This document shows positions 31,814-32,880 of a stretch of DNA of 32,880 bases, one piece after another (the stretch's first letter is position 1; every line of letters starts with the position of its first letter). Origin of the DNA: Acidimicrobiia bacterium (GTDB lineage Bacteria > Actinomycetota > Acidimicrobiia > Acidimicrobiales > JANYDT01); contig JANYDT010000035.1 of the NCBI GenBank assembly GCA_025359845.1, positions 1 through 32,880 on the forward strand, read 5' to 3'. Under the pieces are notes generated by a model. It was not told the origin of the DNA and ran no database searches. It saw nothing but the letters and a program-made list of their open reading frames with translations. Both the position numbers and the translations under genes were made by a program.

Positions 31814-32880
31814 ATGGCCCGTTACGACCTCTCCCTCGCCGAACTGAGCGAATTGATGTCCACCTGGGGCGGGCCCGCCTATCGGGCCAAACAAGTATGG
31901 CAGGGCCTCTACACCGAGCGACCCGTCGATCCGTGGGGCGCCACGGCCCTCCCGAAAGACCTGCGGGCCAGGCTCGAAGGAGAGCCTGCGTTCGCTTCGT
32001 CTTTACGTCTCGCCCACAGCTCGAGCAGCGAGCACGACACCACGATCAAGTGGTTGTGGGAGCTGCACGACGGGGCGCAAATCGAGACGGTCCTCATGCA
32101 TTATCCCGATCGGACGACGGTGTGCATCTCCAGTCAAGCGGGCTGCGCCATGGCGTGTGGCTTTTGTGCCACGGGCCAGGCCGGGTTCGAGCGAAACCTC
32201 ACCAGCGGCGAGATCGTCGAGCAGGTCATTCGGGCCCGCGCCGAGGCCGCGCGAACCGGACGGCGGCTGTCGAACGTGGTGTTCATGGGGATGGGCGAAC
32301 CGATGGCCAACTACGCCAACGTGTGGCGCGCAGTCGAACGCATGCAGGGCGATATCGGCATATCGGCTCGGCATTTGACGATCTCGACTGTGGGCGTCGT
32401 GCCCGGAATCAGACGCTTGGCCAGCGAATCGCTACCCGTGAACTTGGCCGTTTCACTGCATGCCGCCAACGACGAATTGCGCAACGAACTCGTCCCGATC
32501 AACCGCACCTATCCACTCGACGCGATCGCGGCGGCGTGTGAGTTGTATGTATCGGCAAAGCATCGCAGACTCTCGTTCGAATGGGCCCTCATCGACGGCG
32601 TCAACGACCGGGGCAGCGATGCCCATGAACTGGCCGCCTACGCCCGTCCGCTCGGCGCTCACGTCAACCTCATCCCACTCAATCCCACACCCGGCTACCT
32701 GGCCCAAGGCACGCCCTACCGTGGGGTGCGATCGTTCGCCGACCGGCTCCTGGCCCTCGGCATCAACGCAACGGTGCGACGCAATCGCGGCACCGGGATC
32801 GACGCCGCGTGCGGGCAACTCCGGGCCACCGTGGGTTGCCAGCCGGCCGAGGGCGTGACTGTGGCCGGCCCCCGCCGCCG
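31814..32880 (+). CDS. rlmN: 23S rRNA (A2503)-C2 / tRNA (A37)-C2 methyltransferase, 3' end beyond the window
   Basis: A radical-SAM dual-specificity methyltransferase, open from ATG 31814 (AGGGAGA just upstream) to the window end, 355 codons seen. After an N-terminal helical region (YRAKQVWQGLY), IETVLMHYPDRTTVCISSQAGC leads to the iron-sulphur motif C111-x3-C115-x2-C118 (CAMACGFC). GEIVEQV, NVVFMGMGEP, the SAM-binding HLTISTVGVVPGI, NLAVSLHA and LIPLNP follow. The methyl-carrying Cys is C333 in GTGIDAACGQLR. This is nearly the full family length. It marks the return to core genes after the accessory island. Confidence 0.95.
   Translation, partial: MARYDLSLAELSELMSTWGGPAYRAKQVWQGLYTERPVDPWGATALPKDLRARLEGEPAFASSLRLAHSSSSEHDTTIKWLWELHDGAQIETVLMHYPDRTTVCISSQAGCAMACGFCATGQAGFERNLTSGEIVEQVIRARAEAARTGRRLSNVVFMGMGEPMANYANVWRAVERMQGDIGISARHLTISTVGVVPGIRRLASESLPVNLAVSLHAANDELRNELVPINRTYPLDAIAAACELYVSAKHRRLSFEWALIDGVNDRGSDAHELAAYARPLGAHVNLIPLNPTPGYLAQGTPYRGVRSFADRLLALGINATVRRNRGTGIDAACGQLRATVGCQPAEGVTVAGPRR

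Overview
The window is high-GC DNA from an actinobacterium. The evidence is a mycothiol synthase (mshD), an MtrA/MtrB/LpqB-like signalling set, and the order uvrA-uvrC-rapZ-yvcK-gap-pgk-tpiA-secG. The divergence of the proteins, the missing whiA and the frequent GTG starts fit a lineage outside the classical mycobacteria and streptomycetes, perhaps Acidimicrobiia. That placement is inference. Almost all genes lie on the minus strand; the exceptions are the response regulator, mshD, rlmN, a transposase remnant and the fragment at the left edge.

Layout. Positions 1-1083 are an accessory edge: the 3' end of a probable Shedu-type (DUF4263) defence nuclease, a tRNA-Leu(GAG), and a MazEF-like toxin-antitoxin pair that looks decayed. 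From 5873 down to 1178 is a first oligopeptide ABC operon (binding protein, permease, and a permease fused to an ATPase). From 8104 down to 5946 are a sensor kinase and a GerMN lipoprotein, with the response regulator diverging at 8258. From 14992 down to 9149 is a second, complete five-gene oligopeptide ABC operon. From 18508 down to 15158 are gap, pgk, tpiA and secG. From 23155 down to 18602 are uvrC, a methyltransferase, rapZ and yvcK. A small two-helix membrane protein separates these from uvrA, which has a Lys/Ala-rich tail and a candidate LexA box over its start codon. nth and mshD diverge at about 27.6 kb.

Positions 28.6-31.7 kb form a second accessory island between mshD and rlmN. It holds a ribbon-helix-helix protein overlapping a GmrSD-like DUF262/DUF1524 nuclease, transcribed from a probable leaderless promoter flanked by direct repeats. 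A frameshifted IS1-type transposase and an RHS/YD-repeat fragment follow. The GmrSD gene is visibly more AT-rich than its neighbours, which suggests recent acquisition. rlmN (23S rRNA/tRNA methyltransferase) runs off the right edge.

How the genes work together: the core supplies excision and base-excision repair (uvrA, uvrC, nth), lower glycolysis, cell-envelope regulation (rapZ, yvcK, the MtrAB-like pair), protein export (secG), peptide uptake and mycothiol synthesis. The two accessory regions carry defence genes in different states of preservation. The best candidate for an undescribed system is the RHH plus GmrSD-like operon at 28787-30728.
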